A stretch of DNA of 64,000 nt from Clostridioides difficile CD160. Lineage in GTDB: Bacteria > Bacillota > Clostridia > Peptostreptococcales > Peptostreptococcaceae. The stretch lies in assembly GCF_000449425.2 (NCBI RefSeq), contig NZ_AVHW01000086.1, positions 144,706 through 208,705 on the forward strand. Direction: 5' to 3'. A program made the translations under genes and the position numbers. Of this stretch, positions 53,377 to 63,803 are shown piece after piece. The stretch's first letter is position 1; each line of letters starts with the position of its first letter. The notes under the pieces are model-generated. The model was not told the DNA's origin and did not search any database. It saw only the letters and a list, made by a program, of their open reading frames with translations.

Positions 53377-55368
53377 CTAAAGATTTTTGTTATACTTTTT
53401 CCATAAAGATGTCCTACTTATCCCAAGAACTTGTGCAACTTCATTTTTGGAAAGCCCCTGAGCAAAAAGCATGCTTATTATTTTTTCTTCAACATACTTA
53501 TTTACCTCTTTTACATCTATACATACCTTACCATCATTTATCTTACTTATATCTACAACTTCATCTTGTATTTCTACACTGGCTGTCGTTTCAGAATTAA
53601 ATTTGTCTATTTCAGAGCTAGATTCTACTTTTTGAGTTTTAAAATCTCGTTCTTTTCTCAATTTAATTTTTCCTGTCACAACATATTTCTGGGCTATTGT
53701 TTTCAATTCTCTTACATTTCCAGGCCAACTATAATTATACAGCTTATTAATTTCATCTTCAGTTAAAACAAAATTTTCATCTATGCTGTTTATTCCATTA
53801 AGACCATCATCCTTTAATACTTCATTTACAAAATTATTGAACAGTGGTATTATATCTTCTCTTCTATCTCTTAAAGGCGGAATATTTATCTCTAAACTAC
53901 TCAACCTGTAAAATAAATCTGCTCTAAATGTACCCATAACTATTTTTTCAGTTAAAGATTCATTTGTTGCTGCTATGATTCTTATATCCAAAGGTATTAT
54001 ATAGTCAGAACCAATTCTCATTATTTGGCGTTCCTCTATTACTCTCAATAGTTTTGTCTGAATATTAAAGGATAGACTATTTATTTCATCTAAGAAAAGA
54101 GTCCCTCCATGTGCAAGTTCAAATAGTCCTCTTTTTCCACCTTTTCTAGCACCAGTAAACGCACCTTCTTCGTATCCAAAAAGTTCACTTTCAAGCAAAT
54201 TTTCTGCTATAGTAGCGCAATTTATTGCAACAAAAGGTCTATCTTTTCTTCTACTTATGTTATGTATACTATGAGCTATAATTTCTTTACCAGACCCACT
54301 TTCTCCATATAGTAAAGTTGTATAATCACTTTTTCCAATTTTTTTAGCTTCTTCAATAAATTCTTTAGTTAATTTATCTTTAAATAAAAAATCATCAAAA
54401 GTATATCTAGCATAGAGACCTTTTTGATTTAAATCAAATCTTATTTTTCTTTCTAAGTTTTGTAATTTTGTTATATCTTGTATTATTCCTAAGACTCCAT
54501 AAGTGCTATTGTCTACTTTTATCAATGTAGTTCTAGTATTAACAATTAAGCTATTTATATTTCTTATCTTTCTATCTTCTACATCATTTTTTTCATGTAA
54601 ACAGTCTAACATCCACTCCATTTTGGGAAATACATCTAGTATGTATTTATTAAGTGCACATTTTCTCTCCACTTTAAGCATGTTTTTTGCACTTTCATTG
54701 TATAAAATTATACTACCATTACTATCTATAGCGATTACTCCATCTTTTATACCATCAAGTATATTTCGTAAGACTTCATTATTAAATTTTTCTTCACCTA
54801 ATGTATCTAATAATTTCTTACAATACTCAACAGCCTCTCTTATAGATTCATCACTCGCAGTTGCAAATACACTATCAATGCCATATTGTCTTGCAAAAGA
54901 ACAAGCTAGACCTCCACCTACTATTACTACTTCATCTTTTTGGTCTATATATTTTACAACCTTACTTCTTATTTCATATTTAGATTCAAACCATTCCTCG
55001 GTTATTTCAGTACTTATAACATTTCTCCAGCCAACATAATCAAAAGAAACCTCATTATCTCCAAGAATCAATACTACTTTTTTAGAATATCTCTTTGCTA
55101 TTTCTATTGCCCTTAAGAGGTCAGTTGATTTCATATTCATTGGTATAACAGGTACATTTACTGTATCTATTACTAGACTATAACCTCCACCTCTACCAAT
55201 TATAGCTTGTGCACCTTTTTCAACAAGTATACGTCCTTGATTTTCCATTAAGTCTAGATTAAGTATGTCGATTATTAAAGTTCCATTTTCTACATCTTCT
55301 CTATATAATTCTTCTATTCTTTCTTTTAATTCAATATCAGAGGCTATAATTCCTATTTTTTTTCTCAA
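53377..55368 (-). CDS. Sigma-54-dependent PrpR-type transcriptional activator
   Basis: About 663 residues: PrpR-like N-terminal sensor (residues 1-185, [22 protein letters not shown]), a PAS domain (about 205-320, [18 protein letters not shown]), the AAA+ domain with Walker A GESGSGKE, the sigma-54 contact loop GAFTGA and SWPGNVREL, and a Fis-type HTH ([21 protein letters not shown]). The frame opens with GTG at 55377, but GAGGTGATTTTA is a ribosome site for TTG at 55368 ([10 protein letters not shown]). It presumably activates the aminotransferase-iorAB-buk operon. It follows the GGDEF genes by 16 bp. Confidence 0.9.
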   Translation of the reverse strand: MRKKIGIIASDIELKERIEELYREDVENGTLIIDILNLDLMENQGRILVEKGAQAIIGRGGGYSLVIDTVNVPVIPMNMKSTDLLRAIEIAKRYSKKVVLILGDNEVSFDYVGWRNVISTEITEEWFESKYEIRSKVVKYIDQKDEVVIVGGGLACSFARQYGIDSVFATASDESIREAVEYCKKLLDTLGEEKFNNEVLRNILDGIKDGVIAIDSNGSIILYNESAKNMLKVERKCALNKYILDVFPKMEWMLDCLHEKNDVEDRKIRNINSLIVNTRTTLIKVDNSTYGVLGIIQDITKLQNLERKIRFDLNQKGLYARYTFDDFLFKDKLTKEFIEEAKKIGKSDYTTLLYGESGSGKEIIAHSIHNISRRKDRPFVAINCATIAENLLESELFGYEEGAFTGARKGGKRGLFELAHGGTLFLDEINSLSFNIQTKLLRVIEERQIMRIGSDYIIPLDIRIIAATNESLTEKIVMGTFRADLFYRLSSLEINIPPLRDRREDIIPLFNNFVNEVLKDDGLNGINSIDENFVLTEDEINKLYNYSWPGNVRELKTIAQKYVVTGKIKLRKERDFKTQKVESSSEIDKFNSETTASVEIQDEVVDISKINDGKVCIDVKEVNKYVEEKIISMLFAQGLSKNEVAQVLGISRTSLWKKYNKNL

Positions 55369-55384
55369 TAAAATCACCTCAATT

Positions 55385-57271
55385 TTAAATTATAATATAT
55401 TGATTTCTACCTGCTTTTTTTGATTTATATAGTTTTTTATCTGCATCTTCAATTAATAGTTCAACATCTTTTCTACTACGACATCTTTTTATACTTACTC
55501 CAGCACTTATAGTTATATGTTTTTTTACTTTAGAATGCATATGTTCAATACCTTCAAATTCAAGAAGTTTGAAGACTCTTTTAATATATAATTCTATATT
55601 ATTAATTTCTTCAATATTTACTGATTTTATAGAATCCACTAATATTAAGATTTCTTCGCCTCCGTATCTAATTATGTGTTCTGTAATATCTATAAATACA
55701 TTTCTTATAATATCAGTTACCTTAATTATAACTTTATCTCCTGCTAGATGACCATAGTTATCATTGTAACTTTTAAAATAATCTATATCTACCAATATTG
55801 CGACCATATTTTTATCTCTGACTCCATTAAATAAATCTAATTGTTCTTCCAAATATCTTCTATTATATAGCTGAGTAAGTCCATCTTTTAAAATATCATT
55901 TTCTAACTTTTTATTATTATCCACAAGAGCCCTTAAACTTTCTTGTTTTTGTCTAAGTTCATATTGTTTATGAATTCCCTGAGATGTTTTATAGGAATTA
56001 TTTTTTTCCCACTTATCAGAGTACCAATCCATACTTTTATAATATTCTATTGCTAGTTTAAAATCTTTTTTTAGTTCATATCCATTTGCTATTAGTCCAT
56101 AAAATATAGACATTTTTTTAGGGTTTAATGAACTTTTTTTAACTAAGTTTAAGCCTTTTAGATAATAGCTTATACCTTCATCTATACTACCAAATTTTAT
56201 ATATAAGTCTCCATACAACTTATATATATAATCTAGTTTAGAATTATATATAAAAACATCTCCAAAGCTTTTATATATGTTTTTTGATAAAATCAAATAT
56301 GCATTTACTATTTCAAAATTAAAATTATCTTTCTTTAACTCAATTTCAGCTGAATACAAAAATATAAATGAGTACAAATAATCTTTATATACTCCTTCAA
56401 CAACTTTCATCAATTTTATAGCATTTACTAAGATATCTTCTGCTTCTTTGTTCATACCTTCCTTTAGATACGCCCATATAAGGTCTATTTTTATGGCAAC
56501 TCTTTCAGTTAGTGATATTGAATTATTATTGTGTGCAACATCTAGTACATTCTTTATGTATTTTATAGCTTCTATATTGTTTCCACTTTCCAAATAACAC
56601 AAGCTTATTATACATTTGCAAAAAGCTTCTATAGAATATAAGTTATTTTCTTGAGCCAACCTTAGGCATTCAATTAAATACTCCATGCTCTTTATAAAGT
56701 TATTAAATAAATATAGATAGACTCTTCCAAATATATAGTTTGCTCTACTTACAAGCGTTTTGTTTTTTAAATTTGTAAAAAAAGATACTTCCTCTACTAA
56801 GGATATTACGTCCGTTTTGGTCTGATATAATGCACTTATTTCTACACATAAATTCATATTAAACAAGACTAACAACTCATTTAAGTGATATTGTTTTATA
56901 ATCTTTTTTGCTAAAAAATAAAAGTTACTTGCCTTATCATATTTTCTTATAGAAATAGCTGATAATGTAAGATAGATATAAATCTTAGATATTATTTCTG
57001 CATTCTCTTTTAATGGCAATTTTTTAATATCCTTTAATGAATCTATCAAATATTTGTATGATGCTTCCCTATCTTTTTTTATATAGTTTATTAAACTAAT
57101 TAAATATAAAACATAAACTTTATTCTTAACTTCTATGTTTGTATTTAAGAGTTCTTTGTGATAATCCAAGATGTAGTTTAAATCTGTCAAATTTAGATAG
57201 AATTTAGTCAACATATCATATTCTATCTTTTTTATATTTCTCTTTAAATCTTCTATTGAACATCCTTTCAA
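55385..57271 (-). CDS. TPR-type sensor diguanylate cyclase (GGDEF)
   Basis: About 628 residues. The N-terminal 430 or so residues are helical TPR-like repeats (for example [22 protein letters not shown] and [15 protein letters not shown] segments); a coiled coil ([23 protein letters not shown]) leads to a GGDEF domain from about residue 470: [19 protein letters not shown] and the active-site [11 protein letters not shown]. The GGEEI form is compatible with cyclic-di-GMP synthesis. Start: TTG codons at 57283 and 57271 are candidates; GGTGAT at 57277 favours 57271. No transmembrane segment, so cytosolic. Operon with a paralogue upstream. Confidence 0.85.
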   Translation of the reverse strand: MKGCSIEDLKRNIKKIEYDMLTKFYLNLTDLNYILDYHKELLNTNIEVKNKVYVLYLISLINYIKKDREASYKYLIDSLKDIKKLPLKENAEIISKIYIYLTLSAISIRKYDKASNFYFLAKKIIKQYHLNELLVLFNMNLCVEISALYQTKTDVISLVEEVSFFTNLKNKTLVSRANYIFGRVYLYLFNNFIKSMEYLIECLRLAQENNLYSIEAFCKCIISLCYLESGNNIEAIKYIKNVLDVAHNNNSISLTERVAIKIDLIWAYLKEGMNKEAEDILVNAIKLMKVVEGVYKDYLYSFIFLYSAEIELKKDNFNFEIVNAYLILSKNIYKSFGDVFIYNSKLDYIYKLYGDLYIKFGSIDEGISYYLKGLNLVKKSSLNPKKMSIFYGLIANGYELKKDFKLAIEYYKSMDWYSDKWEKNNSYKTSQGIHKQYELRQKQESLRALVDNNKKLENDILKDGLTQLYNRRYLEEQLDLFNGVRDKNMVAILVDIDYFKSYNDNYGHLAGDKVIIKVTDIIRNVFIDITEHIIRYGGEEILILVDSIKSVNIEEINNIELYIKRVFKLLEFEGIEHMHSKVKKHITISAGVSIKRCRSRKDVELLIEDADKKLYKSKKAGRNQYIII

Positions 57272-57297
57272 GTAAATCACCAATCCTATTTAAATAG

Positions 57298-59154
57298 TTA
57301 AAAATTCTTAAAATCATGATAATGCAAGCATCTATTTCTTCCACTTTGTTTTGCTTTATACAAGGCCTTATCCGCATTTCCAATTATTTCCCTTATATCT
57401 ATACTACTATTTTTACATGTATCAATACCAATACTAACAGTTAAATTATTGTTTAAAAATTTTTTTACAATTCTACACAACTTTCTTCCAAATATTTTAC
57501 TTTTTTTATAATCTTTACATACAGACAGTACTAAAAATTCTTCTCCACCGTACCTTATCATAAGCATGTCTTTTTTTAGATATTTTTTTATTATTGTAGT
57601 TATATTTTTAAGAGCAATATCACCATTATAATGCCCATAGGTATCATTGTAGTCTTTAAAGTAATCTACATCTATCATAAACGCAGTACTGTATTCGCTG
57701 ACTTCCTGCATTTCTAAAAAATCATTCAGAAAACTTCTATTATATGCACTTGTCAAATGGTCCATATATTTTTTCTTATCTAAATCAATTTTTACTTTTC
57801 TCATGTTATTTATTTCTTTTTCAATATATTCGTGTCTATAATTTAAAGAATCTATATAGTTTCTATTTCTAGCTTTTACATACATCATTTTTAACTCATA
57901 ATATATTTTAAAGTATTTCATGCTCATTTCATAATCTTGAAGTTTTTCAAAACACATATATATATTCTTATATGATAACTTCACATAATTATAATTTTTA
58001 GCATTTTTAGATTTCTCAAGTAGTTTTTTGCTTGTATTTAATGCACTATTATAATCTCCAAAACTATAATATATCTTTACTTGATGATAATCTACTTCCA
58101 AATCATACATTATATATTCTTCTTCATTTTTTATAATACTTAATATATTTTTAGCTCTATCTAAATAACAAATTGATTGTTCAAATGAGTTTTCATTACT
58201 TTTTGCATAATACATAGCTAAACTTATAAATAAATCGAACTTCTCAACTTCTTTTAAATTTTGATTTTTAATTTTTTCTAAATATACTTCAGATTTTGCT
58301 AAATTATTTATCGCCTCAGAATAGTTTTTAGTTTTTATTAATATTTTAGTTATATTATTTGATGCTCTATATTTTTGTATTGTATCTACATTTATATATT
58401 TTTTATTACTTATTACTTCATTAAAATACTCTATTGAACCTTCATAATTTTCAAATGAACACTCACATTCACCTATTTTTATATTACATAACGAAGATAC
58501 TTCCATGTCCTTCAATAAACCTGCATATTTTCTTGCTTTTAAAAAATTTACTTTAGCAATTATAGCATCATCTAAAAACAAAAAATATATTTTACCAACA
58601 ATAAAAAAATATATTTTTTTACAATTAAAATCGTTGATTTCTTTTACCTTTATATATAAATCCTCTATCTCTTTAATTATTATAGAAGACTCTATACACT
58701 TACTTGCCTTGATATAAATAAGTTGTGATTTGAAAATAATCTCTTCAATTGAACAATTATTATCATTACAAATAACATTAAATTTATCTATATGTAGCTT
58801 TGTATTATTTATATCTTCATTTTTAAAACTTAAAATAGCTATTTGTGAATAAAATCGTGCTAGAAACTTATAATCTTTAGGTAAGTCTTTACTAATATAT
58901 TTATAGGAAATCAAAATATACTCTTTCATTTTTTCACTAAGCCCTTGAATACCATATAATAAAGCTAACAAAAAATTTAATTTTAATAGCATCAAACTAT
59001 TTTGTTCAATTTTATAGCAATCGATTGAATTCTTTACTACGTCAATTTTATTTTCAATAAAATCATTATTATTCAATAATCTTTCATTCAAGGTTAACCT
59101 AAACATTAAATCTAAAATTGTATCATCTATCTCTTCCGAACATTTAATATATAT
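57298..59154 (-). CDS. TPR-type sensor diguanylate cyclase (GGDEF), paralogue with uncertain start
   Basis: About 602 residues from ATG 59106, with the same layout as the next gene: TPR-like helical body, then LDKKKYMDHLTSAYNRSFLNDFLEM, a GGDEF domain with DVDYFKDYNDTYGHYNGD and RYGGEEFLVLS. The strong ribosome site GGAGGTGA at 59162-59169 is 55 bases before that ATG, and the frame between codes TIYIKCSEEIDDTILDL, which resembles the paralogue's N-terminus ([14 protein letters not shown]). Initiation may therefore occur at a non-standard ATA (59154) or nearby; I give the longer form. Confidence 0.75.
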   Translation of the reverse strand: MYIKCSEEIDDTILDLMFRLTLNERLLNNNDFIENKIDVVKNSIDCYKIEQNSLMLLKLNFLLALLYGIQGLSEKMKEYILISYKYISKDLPKDYKFLARFYSQIAILSFKNEDINNTKLHIDKFNVICNDNNCSIEEIIFKSQLIYIKASKCIESSIIIKEIEDLYIKVKEINDFNCKKIYFFIVGKIYFLFLDDAIIAKVNFLKARKYAGLLKDMEVSSLCNIKIGECECSFENYEGSIEYFNEVISNKKYINVDTIQKYRASNNITKILIKTKNYSEAINNLAKSEVYLEKIKNQNLKEVEKFDLFISLAMYYAKSNENSFEQSICYLDRAKNILSIIKNEEEYIMYDLEVDYHQVKIYYSFGDYNSALNTSKKLLEKSKNAKNYNYVKLSYKNIYMCFEKLQDYEMSMKYFKIYYELKMMYVKARNRNYIDSLNYRHEYIEKEINNMRKVKIDLDKKKYMDHLTSAYNRSFLNDFLEMQEVSEYSTAFMIDVDYFKDYNDTYGHYNGDIALKNITTIIKKYLKKDMLMIRYGGEEFLVLSVCKDYKKSKIFGRKLCRIVKKFLNNNLTVSIGIDTCKNSSIDIREIIGNADKALYKAKQSGRNRCLHYHDFKNF

Positions 59155-59269
59155 TGTAACTCACCTCCGACTTACATTATCTCATAAATTTAGTAATTTT
59201 CCATACTATTTGATAAAAAAGTCGGTGTCCGAATTTAGAAATTTCTCCTAAATTAAGACATACTTTACA

Positions 59270-59689
59270 TTAAACTATACAATTTTCTATCTGAATTATA
59301 TAATCCTGACAATTTTCGCAAATTATCACACTCACAATATAACTATTATCAACTTTATTTGCTCTTGATAATTTATTAAAAGATAATCCTTCATAATCAC
59401 TAGATATGTTACTTATTACATATTTTCCATCTTTACTAAAAATATAAAAATGATATTCTAAGAAAGGAAAGAATTTTTTCTTTTCTTTAACTCCTTCTAA
59501 ACATAATGGACATGCCTCTTGATAATATTCTATGTCAAAATCAACCTCATCTACTTCATTAAGTATATCAATTATTTTTGAAACACTTATTCCTTGAATT
59601 GGATTTTCTTCATCATTTATTAAAGCACTACAATTCTCCTCTTTTAACAAATATTCCTTATCATCATATGTAAACTTATATAAACTCAT
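59270..59689 (-). CDS. Unknown protein with two CxxC motifs
   Basis: A 139-residue acidic protein. EACPLCLEGVK and ICENCQDYI form a possible zinc site across about 70 residues; IDILNEVDEVDFDIEYYQ precedes. No family recognised. AAGGAGGATATAAT before the ATG is strong, so it is surely expressed. Lies 115 bp upstream of the GGDEF genes on the same strand. Confidence 0.65.
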   Translation of the reverse strand: MSLYKFTYDDKEYLLKEENCSALINDEENPIQGISVSKIIDILNEVDEVDFDIEYYQEACPLCLEGVKEKKKFFPFLEYHFYIFSKDGKYVISNISSDYEGLSFNKLSRANKVDNSYIVSVIICENCQDYIIQIENCIV

Positions 59690-60006
59690 ATTATATCCTC
59701 CTTATAATTATTAATCTCCAAGTTATTCTACCACTTAAATAACCTTAATAAAAGCAATTGTTTATAATATCTTCAATTAATTAAATCATGTATACATATA
59801 TCGTCATACATTTACATCAATTAATTATATTAAAATCCAAGTTTACGCTTTAAATATCCAGTTTTTCAAAACCTATTGTCAAAACTCACTTTAGCTATTA
59901 ATATAATGATATAAATATAGAACTGCATAGATGTGACATACTCAAATATTTAATATGATACGATTTTGTATCTAAATTTATATATTGTATATAGGGGGAG
60001 ATATAT
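59690..60006. other. Intergenic region
   Basis: Between the divergent CxxC gene and the small plus-strand gene. AT-rich, with short dyads (CATGTATACATATA near 59788); no gene, RNA or clear operator is seen. Confidence 0.4.
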
Positions 60007-60189
60007 ATGTATAAAGACAAGAGTGATGAATGTATACACTTAATGACTGCCTACATTGATAGTATAAGTGGATATTATTCGTTTATTGACACACAATTAG
60101 ATGATTTTATGGTTAGATATGGTGAAAATATTGTTGATTCAAATTTACACAGTATAATGATGTTGCTCTGTAAATGGGGATTGGCGTAG
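60007..60189 (+). CDS. Small hypothetical protein
   Basis: A 60-residue polypeptide (MYKDKSDECIHLMTAYIDSISGYYSF ... MMLLCKWGLA). ATAGGGGGAGATATAT gives a good ribosome site. No family recognised. Its 3' end runs directly into an inverted repeat. Confidence 0.5.
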   Translation: MYKDKSDECIHLMTAYIDSISGYYSFIDTQLDDFMVRYGENIVDSNLHSIMMLLCKWGLA

Positions 60190-60326
60190 CATTTTGAGAA
60201 ACTTTTTTGTATATTGTATTCTATATTATATATTCATTAATAAAAAAGGAATTGACATAAATTTAAGGACTATATATAGATTTTCAAAGAAATCTATATA
60301 TAGTCCTTTTAAAGTTTCTCAAAATG
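60190..60326. repeat. 137-bp element with terminal inverted repeats and an internal perfect hairpin
   Basis: CATTTTGAGAAACTTT at 60190-60205 and its exact complement at 60311-60326 bracket the element. Inside, AAGGACTATATATAGATTT (60265-60283) and its complement (60290-60308) form a 19-bp perfect stem with a 6-base loop; a T-run follows. It may be a terminator, a small RNA hairpin or a MITE-like repeat. Confidence 0.65.
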
Positions 60327-60525
60327 TATACTTAAACAAGCACTATTTATTTTTCTATAATTAATGCAGTTCATATGCTATACTTTAAGTATCTACAACA
60401 ATAAAAAATATCTAATATGTATTATCTAGTTTAACTCATCATAATATCATTTCTACACTTACAATTAAGATATTTTCAATATAGTAATGCTCAATTTTAA
60501 TATTATAAAAAAGGAGGCTTTTTAT

Positions 60526-61542
60526 ATGAATTATAATGAATTGTTAAAATCAGCTAGAGAGAACTTTAATGGAACATGTAAAGTCTGTAAAATTTGTAAT
60601 GGATTAGCTTGTGCTGGAAATGTTCCTGGCATGGGAGGCAAAGGAAGTGGCTCATCTTTTATTGAAAATAGAAAGAGCCTAGAAAAAATAAAGATAAATA
60701 TGAGAGTCATACATAATGTTTCAAATCCAGATACTTCTATAGAATTATTTGGCAGAAAAATGAGTTCTCCTATATTCGCTGCACCTGTATCAGGTACTAT
60801 ATTGAATATGGGAGGTAAAGTTTCTGAAAAAGAATACATAGAGCCTGTTGTTAGAGGTTGTTCCAATTCTGGAATTTATGCTATGGTTGGTGATACCAAT
60901 GTGGATACTTTTTTATTGAATAATTTAGATGTATTAAAAGATAATGATGGAAATGGGATTGTATTTATAAAGCCTTGGAAAAATTCAAAGATAATAGAAA
61001 AGATTAGATTGTCTGAAGAAGCAGGTGCTTTTGCGGTTGGTGTAGACCTTGATGCTTGTGGATTGATTAATAATCAACTTCAAGAGAATCCTTTTTCTCC
61101 TAAGACGATTGATGAGATTAGAGAATTGGTTGAGTCTACTAGATTACCTTTTATTATAAAAGGAATTATGACTGTAGATGATGCTTTGATGGCTGTAGAG
61201 TCTGGTGCTAGTGCTATTATCGTTTCAAATCATGGAGGAAGAGTACTTGATTATACTCCTGGTACTTGTGAGGTACTTCCAGATATAGCTAATGCTGTAA
61301 AAGGAAAGATAACAATACTTGCTGATGGTGGTGTTAGGAGCGGTGTTGATGTAGTTAAGATGCTTGGATTGGGTGCTGATGCTGTTTTGATGGGAAGACC
61401 TTTTGTTACTGCTTCTTTTGGTGGTGATCTTGATGGTGTGGAGTTTTTTATAGAAAAAGTTAGAAATGAGTTATGTGAGACTATGATTTTGACTGGATGT
61501 CAGAAGATTAGGGATATTGATGGCAGGGTTATATGGAAGTGA
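60526..61542 (+). CDS. FMN-dependent alpha-hydroxy-acid oxidizing protein
   Basis: A 338-residue TIM-barrel flavoprotein of the glycolate/lactate oxidase family, clostridial form. The catalytic loop is SNHGGRVLDYTPGT, with the active-site His; phosphate-binding DGGVRSGVDVVKMLGLGADAVLMGRP follows. The N-terminus has CKVCKICNGLACAG, typical of this anaerobic branch. The frame opens 13 codons earlier, but AAGGAGGCTTTTTAT places the start at ATG 60526. Substrate unknown (lactate or other 2-hydroxy acid); close relatives include isopentenyl-diphosphate isomerase 2-like proteins. Confidence 0.85.
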   Translation: MNYNELLKSARENFNGTCKVCKICNGLACAGNVPGMGGKGSGSSFIENRKSLEKIKINMRVIHNVSNPDTSIELFGRKMSSPIFAAPVSGTILNMGGKVSEKEYIEPVVRGCSNSGIYAMVGDTNVDTFLLNNLDVLKDNDGNGIVFIKPWKNSKIIEKIRLSEEAGAFAVGVDLDACGLINNQLQENPFSPKTIDEIRELVESTRLPFIIKGIMTVDDALMAVESGASAIIVSNHGGRVLDYTPGTCEVLPDIANAVKGKITILADGGVRSGVDVVKMLGLGADAVLMGRPFVTASFGGDLDGVEFFIEKVRNELCETMILTGCQKIRDIDGRVIWK

Positions 61543-61597
61543 TTGCAAACTCATTTTATAACATTTATATTTAAATAGTATATCATTTCACATATAA

Positions 61598-61646
61598 AAA
61601 TAGTGTCTCATTTAAATTGAACAATTACATTGAGACACTATTTAAT
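61598..61646. terminator. Bidirectional terminator
   Basis: AATAGTGTCTCA and TGAGACACTATT pair, with more pairing inside. It lies between the converging hydroxyacid oxidase and peptidoglycan-binding protein genes. Confidence 0.85.
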
Positions 61647-61666
61647 ATATTTTTTAGATTTTAATC

Positions 61667-62266
61667 CTATGAAAAACTAGGATCAGTTAGTCTAGCCAAT
61701 TTATCCCAAGTAGCTGACCCAATTATTCCATCTGCAGATAAACCATATTTTTTCTGTACACTTACAACTGCATTATATGTCTTATTTCCAAAAATACCAT
61801 CTGGACTTGTTCCATAACCAAGTTTATATAACATGATTTGTGCAACTGTAACTTCCTTTCCACTATCACCCTTACGTATAACTTTGGTTGTGCTTATAGT
61901 TATAAATTCTCCTCCTGTAATTGTTATAGTTTTAGCATCAGGATTATAAGAAACTCCATAATTTAAATAAACACCTTTATTATCATCATTCATCATATTA
62001 GCTGATCCTGGAACAAATATCTTATCATCTGCCTTAGGTTCTATATTTACATCTTCACAATTCTGTTTATGTTCATCTCTTACTTCTTGTGGGGCATTTT
62101 CATATGTATATAGATATCCAGAAATATCAAAAGAATATATTTTTTTATCTGATATAGACCCCTTATTTCCCCTTTCTTCTTTGCTTGTGTCTGCAAATGC
62201 TACACTAGTAAAAGTAAGCATTAAACAACACATAATAGTTAGTATTTTTCTTGATTTTTTTAACAT
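61667..62266 (-). CDS. Secreted peptidoglycan-binding (PG_binding_1) protein
   Basis: A 199-residue exported protein: signal peptide of about 25 residues (ILTIMCCLMLTFTSVAFA), a central beta-rich part, and one PG_binding_1 domain at about 132-192 (GDSGKEVTVAQIMLYKLGYGTSPDGIFGNKTYNAVVSVQKKYGLSADGIIG). Residues 52-85 (YLYTYENAPQEVRDEH ... KADDKIFVP) resemble the C-terminus of the M56 protein upstream. It lies 21 bases after that gene and is likely controlled by the BlaI-type repressor. Confidence 0.85.
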   Translation of the reverse strand: MLKKSRKILTIMCCLMLTFTSVAFADTSKEERGNKGSISDKKIYSFDISGYLYTYENAPQEVRDEHKQNCEDVNIEPKADDKIFVPGSANMMNDDNKGVYLNYGVSYNPDAKTITITGGEFITISTTKVIRKGDSGKEVTVAQIMLYKLGYGTSPDGIFGNKTYNAVVSVQKKYGLSADGIIGSATWDKLARLTDPSFS

Positions 62267-62287
62267 AAAATCCTCCTTATAATTATT

Positions 62288-63436
62288 TTAATTCATTAAT
62301 TCATTATAATCTTCGATACTTATTCTTATTTTGTCATAATCTTTAGGCATCGTACCTTGTAATTTACACTGTTTTTCATAAAATTTTCTAATTTTACTTG
62401 GTGCATCTTTATAATAAAAAACTTGAAATTGATCAGTTTTCTTATTCAATATAATATCATTAATGCTGTTATTTATTTCATTATTACTTTCAATAATTTT
62501 AATCTGAGCATCAACTTCAATAAAAGATGTTATAGAAGTCATAAATACTAAAATAGCAATTAATATTCCACTTCTGCCCTTCTTTTTAACAATGCTCTCA
62601 AGTCTCTTTTCTAAATTTGTTTTATTAAACTCTGTTGTCAAAATTCTACTATTATAATTCTTACTAAGCTTAATTGATTTTATAAGAGCTAATGCATACT
62701 CTTTCTTGTCTTTTAAAGAACAATCATTCAAAACACTTTCATCACAACATAATTCACAATCTAGATTTACTTTGTTACTCATTATATAAACAAGTGGATT
62801 AAACCAATATATTATTTTAACAGACAAGACTGCAAACTTTATCAAAATATCCTTGTTCTTAAAATGCATTAATTCATGTTTTAAAATCCAAGTCAGCTCA
62901 TTCTTACTATAAGGATAATCTGGTAAAAATATGTACGATTTAAATAATCCTATACCTGCTGGACTTATCAATTCATCAGAACCTCTTAACTCAATTTTCT
63001 TTTTTATATTTAATTCTTTCAACAAATCTTTATAAATACAGTTTACACTAATATCTTCAATATCATAAGATACATCAACAATAAGATTTTTAAATCTTGT
63101 ATATTTTATAAATGTATAAACTGCAATGACTATAGTTACAAATAGCCATAAATAAGCTACATACAACATGAGATTATTATCTTTAGGAATATCAATTTGT
63201 GTAATATTATTTCCTACTGTATTTCCTTTGGACTCTTTTACTTCATACGTTACTGTATAATTAAATAGAAAAAGTAACATCCTAAAGACTATTACCAACC
63301 AAATATAATAATTGAATCTCTTACTAAACTTCTTAAACACATATCTTTTCAAAAATAATAATAGACAAATACCAAGACTACATATAATAGTTGTCTGTAT
63401 AAGATTGTCAAAGACATATAGCATATAATTATTCAT
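62288..63436 (-). CDS. BlaR1/MecR1-type M56 metallopeptidase
   Basis: A 382-residue membrane protease: N-terminal spans (residues 5-110), zinc protease motif KHELMHFKNKD (HExxH) near 188-198, and a further span near 288-305. Instead of the penicillin-binding sensor of BlaR1 it has only a short outside tail (about 75 residues) with FYYKDAPSKIRKFYEKQC, so it may sense something other than a beta-lactam. Overlaps the upstream BlaI-type gene by eight bases. Probably cleaves or inactivates that repressor. Confidence 0.86.
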   Translation of the reverse strand: MNNYMLYVFDNLIQTTIICSLGICLLLFLKRYVFKKFSKRFNYYIWLVIVFRMLLFLFNYTVTYEVKESKGNTVGNNITQIDIPKDNNLMLYVAYLWLFVTIVIAVYTFIKYTRFKNLIVDVSYDIEDISVNCIYKDLLKELNIKKKIELRGSDELISPAGIGLFKSYIFLPDYPYSKNELTWILKHELMHFKNKDILIKFAVLSVKIIYWFNPLVYIMSNKVNLDCELCCDESVLNDCSLKDKKEYALALIKSIKLSKNYNSRILTTEFNKTNLEKRLESIVKKKGRSGILIAILVFMTSITSFIEVDAQIKIIESNNEINNSINDIILNKKTDQFQVFYYKDAPSKIRKFYEKQCKLQGTMPKDYDKIRISIEDYNELMN

Positions 63437-63803
63437 CCTTTAAATTATCAAAATAACTTTCTAAAAAATCCAGCTTATCTCTGCCTAAATTTTCATCCTC
63501 ATGTAATGCTGAAATTAAGCTTGTAAAAGAATCATCATGTATATTGCTTAGAAAATCCTTTGTCTCAAAGCTTAAATATTCTTTATGTTTTACCACTATT
63601 GTGTAATGTGTATATCTGTCTATTTTTTGAGCATCTAAGAATCCTCTTTTTACTAGCCTTGATAAAAGTGTCAGTGTCGTAGTTTGTTTCCAGCCATATT
63701 TTTGTTCCATTGCTTCAATAACATCTTTTGATGTCACTGTAGCATCTACTCTCCAAATAAATTTCATTACTTTTAGTTCTGCTTGTGGTATTTTTTTTAT
63801 CAT
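63429..63803 (-). CDS. BlaI/MecI/CopY-type transcriptional repressor
   Basis: A 124-residue winged-helix repressor (PQAELKVMKFIWRVDATVTSKDVIEAMEQKYGWKQTTTLTLLSRLVKRGFL), with C-terminal dimerisation helices. GAGGTGTAAAGA is the ribosome site. Represses itself and presumably the M56 and PG-binding genes downstream. Upstream, the region to the end of the window (63804-64000) holds ACATGT in a partial dyad at about 63841-63852 that may be its operator. Confidence 0.88.
   Translation of the reverse strand: MIKKIPQAELKVMKFIWRVDATVTSKDVIEAMEQKYGWKQTTTLTLLSRLVKRGFLDAQKIDRYTHYTIVVKHKEYLSFETKDFLSNIHDDSFTSLISALHEDENLGRDKLDFLESYFDNLKDE

Noticed and set aside
53409..53766. Overlapping Leu/His-rich and Tyr/Phe-rich plus-strand frames opposite the sigma-54 activator
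   Set aside because: Composition is that of reverse-complemented Lys/Glu/Asn-rich coding sequence; no ribosome sites.
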